Below, piece after piece: positions 26,757 to 39,539 of a stretch of DNA of 64,000 nt. Source of the stretch: Sinohyriopsis cumingii (lineage: Eukaryota; Mollusca; Bivalvia; Unionida; Unionidae); assembly GCA_028554795.2 (NCBI GenBank), contig CM068841.1:20641308-20705307 (forward strand). The letters run 5' to 3'. Under the pieces are notes generated by a model. That model was not told the origin of the DNA, ran no database searches, and worked only from the letters and a program-made list of their open reading frames with translations. The translations under genes were made by a program, and so were the position numbers. The first letter of the stretch is position 1, and each line of letters opens with the position of its first letter.

Positions 26757-26792
26757 TTGTGTGTGTGCGTGTGAGTGTGTGTGTGTGCGTTT
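26757..26792. repeat. (GT)n microsatellite
   Basis: Imperfect GT tract that continues directly into the dispersed repeat copy to its right. Confidence 0.9.
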
Positions 26793-26880
26793 GTATTTGG
26801 TGTAAACCGAGGACATTAATGAGATTACACACCAACGTACCGAGGACATACCTCCTACCGAGGACGTCCTCGGTTGGTAA
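26793..26880 (+). repeat. Dispersed repeat attached to GT tract, with palindrome
   Basis: GTATTTGGTG and GTACCGAGGACAT here recur in the opposite orientation at 30380-30434, and both copies abut a GT/AC microsatellite on the same side. The copy here also holds the perfect 18-bp palindrome ACCGAGGACGTCCTCGGT at 26857-26874. Family unknown. Confidence 0.55.
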
Positions 26881-28248
26881 AATGGTCAAATCTTGCTTCT
26901 CCCAACTATTTTAGCCTAGAATAATGTAAAATCATGATTTGTAGGAAGGTCCCCGTTTACACGCTTGGTATTTGTTCGCGATTTTGGAGTGTATCTTTCC
27001 TCCTAAGTTGGTGATACACACGCCCGAAACCATGTTCTCGATTGCCCGGTGGAAAACTTGTAGAGAGATCTCCACTATCAAATTACACGTTGCAAAAACG
27101 TATTATCTCCCTTTAGATCCAAGCATCAGATACAAACTACTAAGCTAAACTATAAGAAGATAAGCTGGTGCATATAACAGTCCCTGGTATTTGTATTAAT
27201 ATTTCATACATGTGAGACAATATTGTTGGGAAACTCAGGATACATTCATACCACACACGTTCAATCTATGACATGTACGAAAGAAGTACATCAAAATGCT
27301 ATTGGAAATACGCATGAATTCATTATAGAGTTGGAATGAAGCTGCTAATTATCCGACCCATCTGTAAAGTTAAAACGTCCTGTGTGCGGCGAGATTTTAC
27401 ACACGTCAAGATATTGAAAAGACATCCTTGATATGCAAAATTTATTTTGTGATTATTAAATGAGCTATATCCTCCCCATTTCATAATTTGCCTATTTAGT
27501 ATTCAAACAGGATATAACATATGTGATTCAAGTAAACAAAATCCCGTCACGATGAGATCGAATTATCACTAACCGAATTTCGAAGTTACATGCACAGAAC
27601 TTCAGTAAATATATAGAAAGATAAATATATTATACAGAGGTCAAACATTTATCATCAAGATGATCAGTCCCAAAATGAAACATTTAATTACAGGAATATG
27701 TTTTTCATTATCACGCTCTTAAGACCTGCGACTAAACGTGCAAGCAACCATACACTGTTGAATGCATTAAATGTTCTTTTAAATGTATTTACTTGCTTCC
27801 GTTGGTGATTGGATGACGTTGCTGGACATATCATAAATTATTGTATCGCTATTTCTGTTGTAAACGAAGTCTTATTAAAACAACACACAACATATAAATA
27901 CAAGACGTCAATCTATATTGCTTTCCCAAATTTAAAGAGGTTTTTAACAATAGCCAAAATGCTCAGGATGTTCTACTGGACCAACTTGTATTTATAACTT
28001 AACAGAACATTTATTTAGAGCTGCATTAGACTGTAATATTCTTACTCATTTAGTCTTTTCTTCCAGTATGTTTAATACAGAAGGCGACGCGGGAAAGAAC
28101 AAAAACTGTTTAAAACTTCCAATCAGCGATACAAAACACCTTTACGTGGTACACTGAATTAGCAAAAGTATGAACTAAATGATTCTGAAGGTGAACCAAG
28201 AGAGTGTTGTACCATTAACGTATATTCTTGTTCATTCATGGCTCCAAA
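26881..28248. other. No recognised gene
   Basis: No coding region, tRNA-like sequence or repeat recognised. Confidence 0.45.
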
Positions 28249-28297
28249 ACAAAAAAAAAAAAAAAAAAAAAAAACAAAGAAAAAAAAAAAAAAAAGA
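28249..28297. repeat. Poly(A) tract with two short interruptions
   Basis: About 45 adenines interrupted by CAAAG. It could be the tail of a retroposed sequence, but I recognise no element to its left. Confidence 0.9.
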
Positions 28298-28445
28298 ATA
28301 AACTGTTTGTAAAAAGGTATTAGACAAGTATCCCCATCCCCTAAATTTATGCTTACATCTACTCTCATAGAACTCTGTTCTTCGCCTCTGCAATTACTGA
28401 ACTTTAAAGCATTTTAAGAGGTTTCGATTCAGTTAACATAGATAA

Positions 28446-28479
<34 letters not shown>

Positions 28480-28483
28480 TTGT
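28446..28483. repeat. (GTT)n microsatellite
   Basis: GTT/GTTGAT repeats. A SINE minus-strand AAC tail could give this, but no SINE body adjoins it. Confidence 0.9.
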
Positions 28484-28678
28484 CGATGTTTTAGTCTATC
28501 ATTATTCTTTGTCTTGAGGTTGAGATAAAACATTATATAGATTACAACAGAAATAATGTTGTATGGATCATCGATTTATTCAGCCAAAGTTACTTGAAAA
28601 ATAAAAGGTCTCCGTGAAATGCACAATATGGCTAACACAAACATTCGTTCTTATTTTCAACTTTATATCTGCACATGC

Positions 28679-28680
<2 letters not shown>

Positions 28681-28719
<39 letters not shown>
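28681..28719. repeat. (GA)n microsatellite
   Basis: About 19 perfect GA units. Confidence 0.95.
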
Positions 28720-28723
<4 letters not shown>

Positions 28724-29785
28724 CGTACGCGTATTATGCAACAAAGATATTACTAATTTTGTCAAAAAGCGAATAGTCATTGCCAATAAGGCAAGTTTCC
28801 TGCCATAAATGATCTAATCCAGCCAAATAGTATTGCTATAATCCAGGGGTATTTGCTTGACCGAGCAGTATCAATCCCTGGCACGATTCCACTAGAAGTC
28901 ATAAGTTTACCCCAAATTTCCAAAGACTTCTCTACAACTTCGGTTATAAATTAGAAAGCCCGACGTGTCCATTATCTACATAAATTTTTCGCTAATCAAT
29001 GCAAGAACATAGATCTCAAAATTTGCCAAATATATATCAACCGCACATCTGCATGGTTTCTCTTCATCAACTTTCCGTATCGTCAGCAGTTCACGCCGTA
29101 GAAACTATACAACTATCCTCTAACACAGGGAACTATTTTTCCTGCGCCACCTTAGGCCAGTCAATTCACGGTTTCAAGGCACATTTCGCCAGTACAACTG
29201 CGTCACATTTGCCACCATGGTGACATAAACGGTATCTGCCGAGTCCCTTCTTGTTTATTCTTGTGTGTAATTTACGGGTCTCCTGCCGTAAATACTGCCA
29301 CTGCAGTCACACAACCAATGTACACCATTAGGTTTTAATAGGGGACTATATTACGACAGGGACACCCATGCGGTTTTGACCTGAATTCACTAAAAGTCAA
29401 CCATGGCATCATGGAAACTCACTAACACTTCACTCCTTGACATTTGCTCCTACTCAATGGCTAGTAATTTAGGCTAAGGAATGTGTCCATTGCATCCAGT
29501 TCCAATAATCAAACAAGTAATCACACAAATCTAAGAATTCCTTAAAACGGGGCGCTACAACCAAATGCGCATACTCCAAATTTATTACGAGATGATCTCC
29601 AGAGCGATGGATTAGTCCGAAGCGTGTTATGTCGTACCAAAGTCTAATTGCGGGACAATCAGTAAATTAGTAAATTCATCAGTCCGTCAATAACAACAAG
29701 ATATATATTCAAAAAAATAATGTAATTGCCCTAAAGATCAGTTGTAGTCGAAACCCTTATAGAGGTTACAGTTACTTAATAATAA
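28720..29785. other. No recognised gene
   Basis: Less AT-rich around 29050-29300. The 74-codon frame at 28999-29223 has no motif I recognise. Confidence 0.4.
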
Positions 29786-30104
29786 TATGTGATTTAGATT
29801 TGATTTTAACGTAGCTTTAACAATCTTTCAGTCATATCGCTACGTTGTCTGCAGTGTAGCAGTTTATAGAGATGTCTATCATTGGGGCATTACGCCACAT
29901 ACATGTAGCCTGATGTCACACGCAGTCACATTATTTTTACACCAGGCCGACTAAGTCATAACACTAACCTCCTAATGCTGAGCGACTAGCGAGGCAGCTG
30001 TTAGTACCATTGTCATGTCTTTGTTATGGCTTTGCCTGGGTTCTAACCCGCAACCTCCCGCATCCGAGGCGGACGCTCAAACCACTAGGCCACCTGAGCG
30101 GCCG
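29786..30104 (-). mobile_element. tRNA-derived SINE family A, copy 1
   Basis: The minus strand reads a tRNA-like head from 30104 (AGGTGGCCTAGTGG A-box region, GCGTCCGCCTCGGATGCG, degenerate B-box GGGTTAGAACCC). The same body as copies 2 and 3 follows: TACTAACAGCTG, CAGCATTAGGAGGTTAGTG, GGCCTGGTG, and the closing TAGCGATATGACTGAA and TAAATCACA. It is full length but more diverged than copies 2 and 3, and no target-site duplication is clear. Confidence 0.9.
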
Positions 30105-30379
30105 TACTGATTGTTAAGACTGGATTAGATGTGCAAATATGTCCTTGTTGATCATAATGTACGAATGTCCACGGTCTCCGTGATTTTGTCAAATAGTGTG
30201 CGTCCTTAGTTTGTATGGATTATACAGAAAATTTGTATATACGTGTGCGTCCTCGCTTGCATTGCTAAATTTCATATTCCTTAGAACTGATAATACAGTT
30301 CCCTCCTTGACACATCACCATTTCTTATTAATGTACTGCCTCAAACAGTATTTGATTTTGCTCTAACATCGCCAGAGCA

Positions 30380-30435
30380 AATGTCCTCGGTACGCGGTTC
30401 CATACACAAGTCCTCTATATCCACCAAATACAAGA
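30380..30435 (-). repeat. Second copy of the GT-linked dispersed repeat
   Basis: Reverse-complement relative of 26793-26850: ATGTCCTCGGTACG and CACCAAATAC in the same order, abutting the GT tract at 30436. Confidence 0.55.

Positions 30436-30488
<53 letters not shown>
30436..30488. repeat. (GT)n microsatellite
   Basis: About 26 perfect GT units. Confidence 0.97.
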
Positions 30489-30489
<1 letters not shown>

Positions 30490-33000
30490 CCGATTCGTGA
30501 GCTACACAATACCACCTCAGCTAACCGATTAGTTCTATACGAGAGGTGTGGATTTGATTTTCTTAAGCTTGTCTATGGAGGCCTCATTCCACCTGTTTTG
30601 CCATATAGAAAGAACATGAAAATTTATTTAATATTTTAAGTCATTCTGTGAAATCTTCTGTTCAAATATTGGTGACTGTACAGAAAGTTTGTTTGCTTTA
30701 TTTTTCCTGTCATATCCCTTTATAAAAATGTGACTAGGCAGCCAACAAAAACAGAATAATTTTATCACACCGTGCTTAGCATGGTCTGAGATATTAACGG
30801 ATTTTGAAACTTTGCAAGGCTTTTAGTGTGGAAATGGAGCCCGAAAAGATGAGGAAATTTGATTTTAGATAGGTTTCATTGTAGTTCATAGCTTTGAGCA
30901 TAGTTGTAATTTATGCAGTAAAACTGAGGCTGTATCCGGTACAGATGCTCCAACATCGTCTCAATCTTTGGAAATTTCGAACTTTCCATATATAGTGACG
31001 TATGACTGCAGCTTGTTACCCTGACTGCACTGAATTTACTGTGAAACAAGGAAAGGAATTGTTGAAGTGAATACCTTTTGACTTGGCAAACATCAAATAG
31101 AATATTATTTTTGGGGTGAGGGTGTTGTTAAGCAAGGTATATAAAAGGAATAAGTCAGATAAATTTACAAAGGTAAAATTCTTATATGATGATTTTGACT
31201 CAGTAATAAGTGTCGAAGAAAAGAATTCCCGGCAAAACGACACAGAAATCGTTACACATGTTAATAACAATTTTAGATCATTGGTTTTAGAAGGACATCT
31301 TTTATTTAGGAGAACATAAAGCCACAGATATGTCGTTTTTGTTAACTGACTTCCTTTGGTCGATCGGGCTTTTAAAAAAAAAGATTTGGTGCATTGCTCA
31401 AAGTAAGAATCTGCTTTCATTTTCATCCTGCAACAAGAATTAATTAAAATATATGATAACATTTGACGACTGTGTGGTTATGCTTGAATTTTATCAAACA
31501 TTGAAGTGCCATCAAACCCTAGTACATGACATATATAAAGTGTAACTATGTATATCTAAATTATTGCAAAATGCACTTAAATGTGTGCAAGTACATTGTC
31601 ACAAACGACACTGAGAAAGGTTTATATTTATACAACTTTTAACAACACAAATGCGACACTACCAAATAAACATATAATTCCAACGAATTGACCGCGTTTT
31701 CTACGTTTTGATTGGATGTAAACAGTCAAGTGATACTGATCTAGAATCTTTTACCCATCGATACATTATGCGGACTACTTTTCCAAGTCATATGATATGA
31801 AGTTTTATATATATATGATCGCCTTACACCCTAATAATAACAAGAAGATTCTTCCACCTCCCCCCCCCCCGTGACTTCCGATGTAAATTCACAAACCCCA
31901 GATTAAAATCGACTATTAGAAGTTAATACAATGTAACTGCACAGACCTTCATGCGCTCTAACACTCACCCCTTTTGCCGAAAAAGGCATCTGGCAGACTT
32001 TGGAAGAAATTCTTCCGAAATTATTCTATGTCTCCTCGAAACACGTTCCAGCAACTGTTATTAAAGGTCAGGGTTATATGTCAAGCAAGGGATCTCACTA
32101 AAAATGGACACGATTTTGCTTTCGAAAGATCGAAATGCGTTGAAAGTAACAAAGGATGATATAACAACACATGCCATATGCAAGCGTAATTCTAGAATAA
32201 AAAAGAAAAGAAATAGACTGGTTTAAACAGTATCAACCAATTTTGTATATTAAAATAATGATCATAAAAAGTATCACTGGCACGACCCGCAATGACACTC
32301 TACCCTGTATTACTGTAAAAAAATATATGACTTTTGGCCAGCGAAGATAAGGCTATGTATTCTGTCACAGTTAAGTGGTTAATTAAAGAAACCTTCGATC
32401 TACATAAAAGTGAATGAATGTTCTGTTTATAAAATCTGATGAATGTGATGACAGAAGGGAAGTAAATTGGAGTTATAAGAATTAAAAGATCATGGTTGGG
32501 TATTTATCAATTTGTGAATTTTACCCCATCATTCAGAAAGTTAGCATAACGTATTTCAGACTATCTTTACTTTGTGAGTGAGTAGGTAAAAATTTTACAT
32601 TGTTAATTACCCAGCCATGATCATTTAATCCTATAATAAAAAACGAGCAAGCATGGAACAATTTTGACATCCATGTGTTTCTATTACACAAATGCCTGTA
32701 ATAATAAGACAATATTATCTTGAAATATAAGCTGCTTGTCTATTTCGTTAATATAGATGTTATATGTAAATTAGCGTTTATTCCATTCCCCCACAATACG
32801 GTTAAAAAAAAAATTCCACTTAACAATAACCGCAGCGCAAAATTATGAGTGTTATTTTTCCCAAATCTTCAGTGTAGCAGGTACAAAACACAGAATTGCC
32901 TTCTCATCTTATTGTATTGTTGTTAGCCCATGACGAAGATCTGCGATCGCTCCTCCAAAAATGTCCGATCACAAGAGCGTTGAAAAGCGCGCCATCACAT
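30489..33000. other. No recognised gene
   Basis: The 148-codon minus-strand frame at 31016-31462 and the 67-codon plus-strand frame inside it lack any motif or repeat support. A short poly(C) run lies near 31860. Confidence 0.4.
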
Positions 33001-35346
33001 GACATTTGAGTTTATTGAGTTATTTATGGCATGGTAGTTTATTTTGCCAATTTTCCCTCACCTTAATTTGCATTACTTTTGAGTACATACTGAACAGTTG
33101 ATTAACGATATATGAAAATTTTAAAGCATGACCATTAAACTTAGCTGATGAAAGGTAACGACAGTCGCCTTGGTAACGTGCATTCTGTTCTCAAAGTTTC
33201 AGTGTAATTACATTTACGCAGTGGTACACACGTTTGCCAGCGATAACATTGGTAGGCTATCCAAATGTATGACTCGATGTTATAGTTGAACTGCTACATG
33301 GCAATATTTTAACTGACATCTTTGTTGGACATTTCTTGGTGATGATGTCATGATGTCCTAATTGGAATCAGATCACAATTAATAGCTCTGGTTCAGTACC
33401 CACGAATGTAGCCCAGTCTATTTTTAGAACAGTTTTGATGTCTCCTTTTGATGGTAATACAAGAGTTAGATTTAGGCATTCTTGATAACGGATTTAAAGG
33501 CAATTGTATTGTCTTTAGAATGTGAGCTTATGGTGTGGTTGTCTATGTGTGTTTCCCCGACAGTGTACAGTGAGTAATAAGGCCTTGGTGATGATCCGGA
33601 GGTGAAATATATGTTCCGTTGCACCTTGGTTTGTTTACAATCCAGCCTCTCAAAGAAATAACGGTAAATCAATGACAAGAACTTCACCGTGAAGTCATCT
33701 TTGAAGGTATTTTAGATCAACATATGATCTGTATTGATTGTCACACATTGGAAAGTTCAGTACTGAGAAACAAATGTAGAGAATATATAGTAAAATTAAT
33801 TGTGTTTGGGGTTCAATTGCTGTGTCCATATCACAACCTAACCTTTCGTAAGAGAAGCAGTAACTGGTACAAATGCAATTCGACAGCGGTAATCATTCAT
33901 GCCCCGGTGTTTTAAATCGCCGTGCTTTATCAAACATAAATATGAATATGAATATGAAGTGTTTAGCTTTTTTGCGTGGTTTATAATGTAAGACGATTAT
34001 AGCATATCAATTAATTCAGTGAATCAACAGTCAGAACTTAGAGGAAACCACAGCACGATAAAACCATAAAATATAAAAGAGAAAGATGTTAGCCGAAATA
34101 AAATAGGGTGGGCTGGCAAGAGTTTTCTTAACAGAGTAGGTGAGCAAGTGTTAACTACTAAAGAAGCAACATAACTGAAACATATTAACACTTCAAATTT
34201 GTTTATCAAATCACTTTTTTTGTAAAAACGAAACACGTCTGATTCAATTAAATATATTTGCAAACCAGCAAGCTGGGCAGTCTCCGTTCTTCCTTCCCAT
34301 GAGGCATTTGCAACCATTAAATTGGGTATAACCAATGCTAATATTTGTATTTGGGCGCCACAGACTTTTCCCAGAAAGATACCTCTAAACCAAATTAAAC
34401 ATTAAAAAGACTGTTAAGGGACTTTCACTAAGAAATAGTATGGGACGTTTTGTAACCAGACTGTGAACATAACTGGACAGCACGCACCCATTATCACTAT
34501 ATATTGCAATGCATATAATTGGTAAAGGACAGAAATGTCTTAACATTTTGACGTTGCTCTAAAATGAATAGCAGCTAAGTAAGTAAAAACCTGAACAATT
34601 TAATAAGTATCATTCAAGAAAAGCATGTGGTATAGAGAACATAAAGTGCTTAAATTGAAAATGAAAAAATCATTCATAGGTAGTTAAGAATTTAATAAAG
34701 AAAACGGTAACGTATTCTTCTCTAATGGGTGTAGAACTAACACAATCACATTAAATTATAGTTGACAGGTGCAATAAGAAGTGCCCCGCAACTAATTAAT
34801 AGTAAAAATACAATAGTGACCTATTTTCTGTCATCATGGTGCAGGACACACTTAAATGATTCTACACATTAAGTTGCATAACCTTACACTAAATAATCTA
34901 CAAGAGAGAAATTTTAAACTAAAATGACGGCAAAGGTCATAGAGGGGGTAAAATATAAGTCACGGTAAACTAATTTTTAGTAATGTGGTAATCTAAACAG
35001 AGTTGCAACCACCTAATTAAATTTTAAAACTGTGCCGCACAAAGTTCCTGGAAAATATTGTAGTTAAACGAAAACTTTGTGACAGTTACCTTTTCGTGTA
35101 CGTAACTGTTTTATAAATATAGAGATACATTCCTCCAATTTTATTATTTTAATTTGCGCAGAGAAGAGAAGTGTGCACAATAGCGTCTTTACGTGTAATA
35201 TTTTATCTTGTACTTAATTATACAATTTTCTGGAAGGGTTTAAATTTCAAAATTTGTGTACATTTTACTTTTACATTTTCGGAATTTAATCTTTTGTTGG
35301 CGCTACATGTACAAATTATCGCTGATGTGCTGTAAAACTCTACCAG
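33001..35346. other. No recognised gene
   Basis: AT-rich. The 103-codon minus frame at 34024-34335 shows no recognisable domain. Confidence 0.4.
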
Positions 35347-35462
35347 CGTACATACATACATACATACATACATACAACCATACATACATGCATACATACA
35401 TATACGTACGTACGTACGTACGTACATACATACATACATACATACATACATACATACATACA
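35347..35462. repeat. Compound (CATA)n/(CGTA)n microsatellite
   Basis: CATA units with CAACCATA and CATGCATA interruptions, a central block of about five ACGT-type units (35404-35424), then CATA again. CGTA probably arose from CATA. Confidence 0.95.
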
Positions 35463-35747
35463 AAAAGAGTAACTGTTAACGTTTAATACTTTTTATTACA
35501 CTGTACCACTGGAAATCACTGACAGACTGGTTAAACACGCATGACTGCAGCTATAGAAAATTACTGAGGTTCGCATCCAATATTGTCCTGATACAGTCTG
35601 TGTCTTTTGAGTATCTATACGCCATCAAGTCCTTATTTCCAGTCGAAAACAAAATTCTTATATATGCCTTTAGAGCCTTTCATTTCATAAATTTTCAAAT
35701 ATTTTCTTTTAAGATGATGATTCTATACCACTTTTTCTCTTATTCTG

Positions 35748-35812
35748 TTGGAAGACCATTGCAAGATGTTGGAAGACCATTGCAAGATGTTGGAAGACCA
35801 TTACAAGATCTT
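35748..35812. repeat. 21-bp tandem triplication
   Basis: GTTGGAAGACCATTGCAAGA recurs three times with a 21-bp period (the third copy has one change). The plus-strand frame at 35600-35986 passes through it as three VGRPLQD heptads, but nothing else in that frame looks coding. Confidence 0.9.
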
Positions 35813-36182
35813 TCAATTTATGGCTATTTACTGACAGCAAATAATTGTTATACATCTAGCAAATCCAAAACTTATAATATTTACACAATTGATCAACTGA
35901 CATCAAAGGGTAACCTGTGTAGCATATACATTTTATTAGAGGTAATGAATAAATCGCAGAAATGCCAAGCTGGCTTCTACGATTGATGATGATGTATCCA
36001 TATTTAGTGCATAAAAATAAAATCAATAAATAATATATAAATCATGAACAAATTAATTGACAATTTTCTGTTCATGTTTTACTATGCCACTACATTCTAT
36101 TAGAAGACAAACTTGAAGAGTGTTGATCTAGTACTATGTTTATTAAAATCAGACTTTTGCTGTGCCATTTGCAAATATCGTT

Positions 36183-36438
36183 GGGGGCCCCGAGTGGCCG
36201 AGTGGTCTAAAGCGCTCACCGTTACGGATCACTGCCATCTCATCTCTGTCTGCGTGGGTTCGATTCTCGGATTCGGCTAATGTGGGTATGTGAGAAAGCT
36301 TGCCAGTAACTTCCCGTGGGTCGGTGGTTCTTTCTGGGGTTTTCCAGGGTTCTTCCTCCACCATTAATACTGGCTGCCATGTATAGCCTATCGTGTGCTG
36401 AAAATGGCGTTAAACCCTACAACAACAACAACAACAGC
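36183..36438 (+). mobile_element. tRNA-derived SINE family B, copy 1
   Basis: The head reads CCCCGAGTGGCCGAGTGG (A-box) and GTGGGTTCGATTC (B-box), like a Leu/Ser-type tRNA. The body includes CTTCCCGTGGGTCGGTGGTT and GTATAGCCTATCGTGTGCTG, and the copy closes with GCGTTAAACCCTACAACAAC plus further AAC units. Flanks AAATATCGTT (36173-36182) and AAAAATCGTT (36439-36448) look like a 10-bp target-site duplication with one mismatch. This is the most complete plus-strand copy in the window. Confidence 0.93.
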
Positions 36439-36654
36439 AAAAATCGTTATGACTGGGCACGTCTTATGAGGAACTTAACTATAGTGTATTATAACTTTGG
36501 TGGTGGTGAAATTATTGGTGAATTTTTGTTATCGAAGGTTTATATAGATTTACTCGTCTTAACTTTGACGGCTGGAATAATATAATGGCCTTGCTCGTCT
36601 AAACTTCGGTGGTTCGAATAATATGGCTTTGCTTTTTAGGCAGATTACTCGTGA

Positions 36655-36897
36655 AAATATTGCACAATTGCTTCAGAATGTACTATTCGGCTGTACCGAT
36701 CACTACAATTTCACCTATGTCCGCCTGGGTTCGAGTCTCCGGTTCGTCCAATGTGGACATGCAAGAAAACTGTTAATATATTCGTGGGTCGGTGGTTCTT
36801 GCCAGGGTTTTTATTTCGTGTTCTTCCTCCACCACTTACACTGGTCGTCATGTATATCCTATTTTGCGCTGAGAAATAGCGTTAAACCCAAAACAAA
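36655..36897 (+). mobile_element. SINE family B, copy 2 (diverged)
   Basis: Matches copy 1 from the tRNA-like 3' half (CGCCTGGGTTCGAGTCTCCGG) through GTGGGTCGGTGGTTCTTGCC, CCTCCACCACTTACACTGG and GCGTTAAACCCAAAACAAA. The tRNA-like 5' half is barely recognisable. Confidence 0.85.
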
Positions 36898-37413
36898 AAT
36901 TTTATGTAAAGATATTACATTATTTATTGTGAATTTAAAGTCGTAATTGCATGAAGAAATCACTTATCTAAAAACAAACATATGTTTAGACCTTCAACTA
37001 CTGATATCCCTAAAACAAATACTCCAGTTTTCTACAACAGTAAAGAACAGCACGCTCAGTGTACTCTTGACACCTGTTTAATATTTCTCATTTCAGCGCA
37101 GTGCGGTTTTGACAGTATGATAGCCTACGCGGTAGAATATTATTACCTCTGATGAGTTGCCTCTCAAATTTTATCTGTAGACTTGCTCAAATATTCGATT
37201 TTGGATTAATCTCTACAGTTCAATCTTTGTAGATAGCTACTTGCCAATTTTAAAAGGAAAACAAGCAGGTTTGGTCTGCCCGGACACAGGGCTGAACAAG
37301 GAAGAAATCGTTGAAAATATATAAGTATACCTATTTGAATTTGTACATAAAGTGAACGTCAACTAGATGTCATATACAAAACGTGAATGTGAAGAAGCTT
37401 TCAGTGTGCCTTT
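36898..37413. other. No recognised feature
   Basis: Nothing supported. Confidence 0.45.
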
Positions 37414-37770
37414 AATTAAGCAGTGCCTTTCAATGTCTCTTTGATTAAGCAGTGCCTTTCAATGTCTCTTTAATTAAGCAGTGCCTTTCAATGTCTCTTT
37501 AATTAAGCAGTGCCTTTCAATATCTCTTTAATTAAACAGTGCCTTTCAATGTCTCTTTAATTAAGCTGTGCCTTTCAATGTCTCCTCAGTTAAGCAGCGT
37601 CTCCGAGTGTACCTTTAATTAAGCAGTACCTTTCAGCGTGCCTTTAATTAGGTACTGTAGTTCTGTACCTCTTTAAATAAGCAGTACCGTTCAGTGTGCG
37701 TCTTATAAGGTAGTGCCTTTCAGTGTGCAATTAACTAAGTAGTACCTTTCAGCGTGCCTTAAATTAAAAG
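37414..37770. repeat. 29-bp minisatellite, about 12 units
   Basis: TTAATTAAGCAGTGCCTTTC recurs every 29 bp (for example 37443 and 37472). The first seven units are nearly identical and the later ones diverge. Confidence 0.93.
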
Positions 37771-38050
37771 TGTCCCACATAGTATAAGTCTGCGCTTTCA
37801 TAAATAAAAGATTCTCTTCGAGAATTTGACTTTCATATATAGGTATGTCTTCCATAAAATGAGAGTCTCTTATAGGGTCTGACTTTTATATGACATAAAT
37901 TAATCTGCAACCTTCGTCTTAACGATGAGATGCATTATGTTCCATCTAACTGCATAACGTCATGCAATGAATATTATAATCACAATCGACAGGAGTATTT
38001 ATGCAATATTAGAGTTATTCTATATCGAGCAGACTTTTATCAGTCCTACG
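37771..38050. other. No recognised feature
   Basis: A few TCTTATA-type short echoes around 37800-37890, otherwise nothing. Confidence 0.4.
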
Positions 38051-38150
38051 AGACACTAATATCTTGCACGGAAATGCGTTTCGTAAACACATTTTGGTTG
38101 TCTAGATGAAAAGTGTTTCGTTTCTTTGGTTTATTTACGTTGGAAGCAAA
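38051..38150 (+). repeat. Weak dispersed repeat, copy 1
   Basis: ATATCTTGCAC, TTCGTAAACA and a G-rich TGGAAGCAAAA-like end recur in the same order at 47931-48030. Unknown family; the match is moderate. Confidence 0.4.
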
Positions 38151-38852
38151 AGGGAAAATAAGACGATTATAGCTATTCATAAACACTGCATCTCGACCAT
38201 TTACTAATCAATCACAATATGTCGACATGATAAAACTGAATATTATTCGAGTAGTATATGAATTCGGACGCCCTCTGTTTCCTGTCAGGAATTCATCAGC
38301 AAAGCCTAATTCAGTACTCGAACTCGTAATTAAGTTACATATATGTTTGGATCACAATTTTGTATGACTCCAGCTAAAATAAACGCTTTCTTGAATTAAA
38401 TTCAAAATACCAGAGGACTTTGGCTAATTTAGAGTCTAGCGTCTCACTAAACAGACAACATCACGAACTATCAATAACGTCTACCTGTCTTGGGACTCTT
38501 AGTGCTCCATTATCATTTCTTCTACAGATTCTCTTCCGACTAACTGCAAAGGTCGAAGTAAACTTAAAATATATATTAATGGTGCCTGAATGTTTATAAT
38601 GTTGAGAAAAAGTGTAATCTTCTATGTGTCCATTTCCTTGGTTGTTGTGATCATTACAATTGGAAGGAATTCTGCAATGTTCAATCGTTACTGTAGAATA
38701 TATTATGTGATTACAAACAAAGCCTGACCAGTGACTAAAACGAGATTAAAAGTCCACTTTGTGGTCAAGAGCTAATTAATTAAACAAGTAGAGAGGTTAA
38801 TTGATCCTAACAGTATCACGAATGAAAAATAACAATGGGACTCGGTGTCTAA
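38151..38852. other. No recognised gene
   Basis: Upstream of the LINE. Some of it may be decayed LINE sequence, but no motif is visible. Confidence 0.4.
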
Positions 38853-39539
38853 TTTCTTACAGAGGAAAAAGTAAGCGTTATCAAATCGATCCAAAATCTC
38901 AATACACACTCTAGGGAACAATTCCTCGACAGAGCATGCCAAATAATCGACGATATCACCACAGCACATCAATTAGTCGAGCTCATGTGGATACCGTCGC
39001 ACATTGGAATCTCTGGCAACGAAACAGCAGACAAAGTTGCAAAAACCAAACTAGGAGATCAAAACTCTATCAAGCTTAACTATAGCTCTACAGAAGCAAT
39101 AAGCTTCGCACAAACATATATAGACCAAACATGGCAAGATTTTTGGAACTCCTCCGCAAAAGGTAAAATGCACCATGAAACCCCAAAAAACGCAGATAGG
39201 AACATACAGCTACCTAAGGGTACCTATTTAGAACAGACAACCATAAACAGGATAATAACTGGAAAAACTAAACTAGCAAGCAGTTTTGGAAGGTTTATAG
39301 GACCCAAACCAGCAACCATTAACTGCTTTAACTGCCACACCAGCGAAGATCTACACCACGTATTCAATATATGCCCAAAATATCAACCCGCTCGGAAAAT
39401 ATTTATCAAAAACCAAAAAGAGATTGGATCACCACACACATACCCAGAGTTACTTATGGACTCTAATAAAAATAAACAATCAGCATATAAAAATATAAAT
39501 CAATTCATAGACTCAGCAGGACTTAGGAACAAAATATAA
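38853..39539 (+). pseudogene. LINE ORF2 C-terminus: RNase H plus zinc knuckle
   Basis: The frame opens at 38853 without a usable start, consistent with 5' truncation. It reads an RNase H domain: VIKSIQ and REQFLDRACQII, then WIPSHIGISGNETADKVAK, the characteristic His/Asp-containing block of LINE RNase H. About 100 residues later comes CFNCHTSEDLHHVFNICP, the C-x2-C...H...C knuckle, and the frame closes at a normal stop. In a full element this part would degrade the RNA strand during reverse transcription. The uninterrupted 229-codon frame suggests a relatively recent copy. The endonuclease and reverse transcriptase are absent. Confidence 0.85.

Noticed and set aside
31016-31462. 148-codon minus-strand frame
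   Set aside because: No motif, biased AT-rich composition, and an overlapping frame on the other strand.
35600-35986. 128-codon frame with three VGRPLQD heptads
   Set aside because: The heptads come from a 21-bp tandem repeat, and the rest resembles random AT-rich translation.
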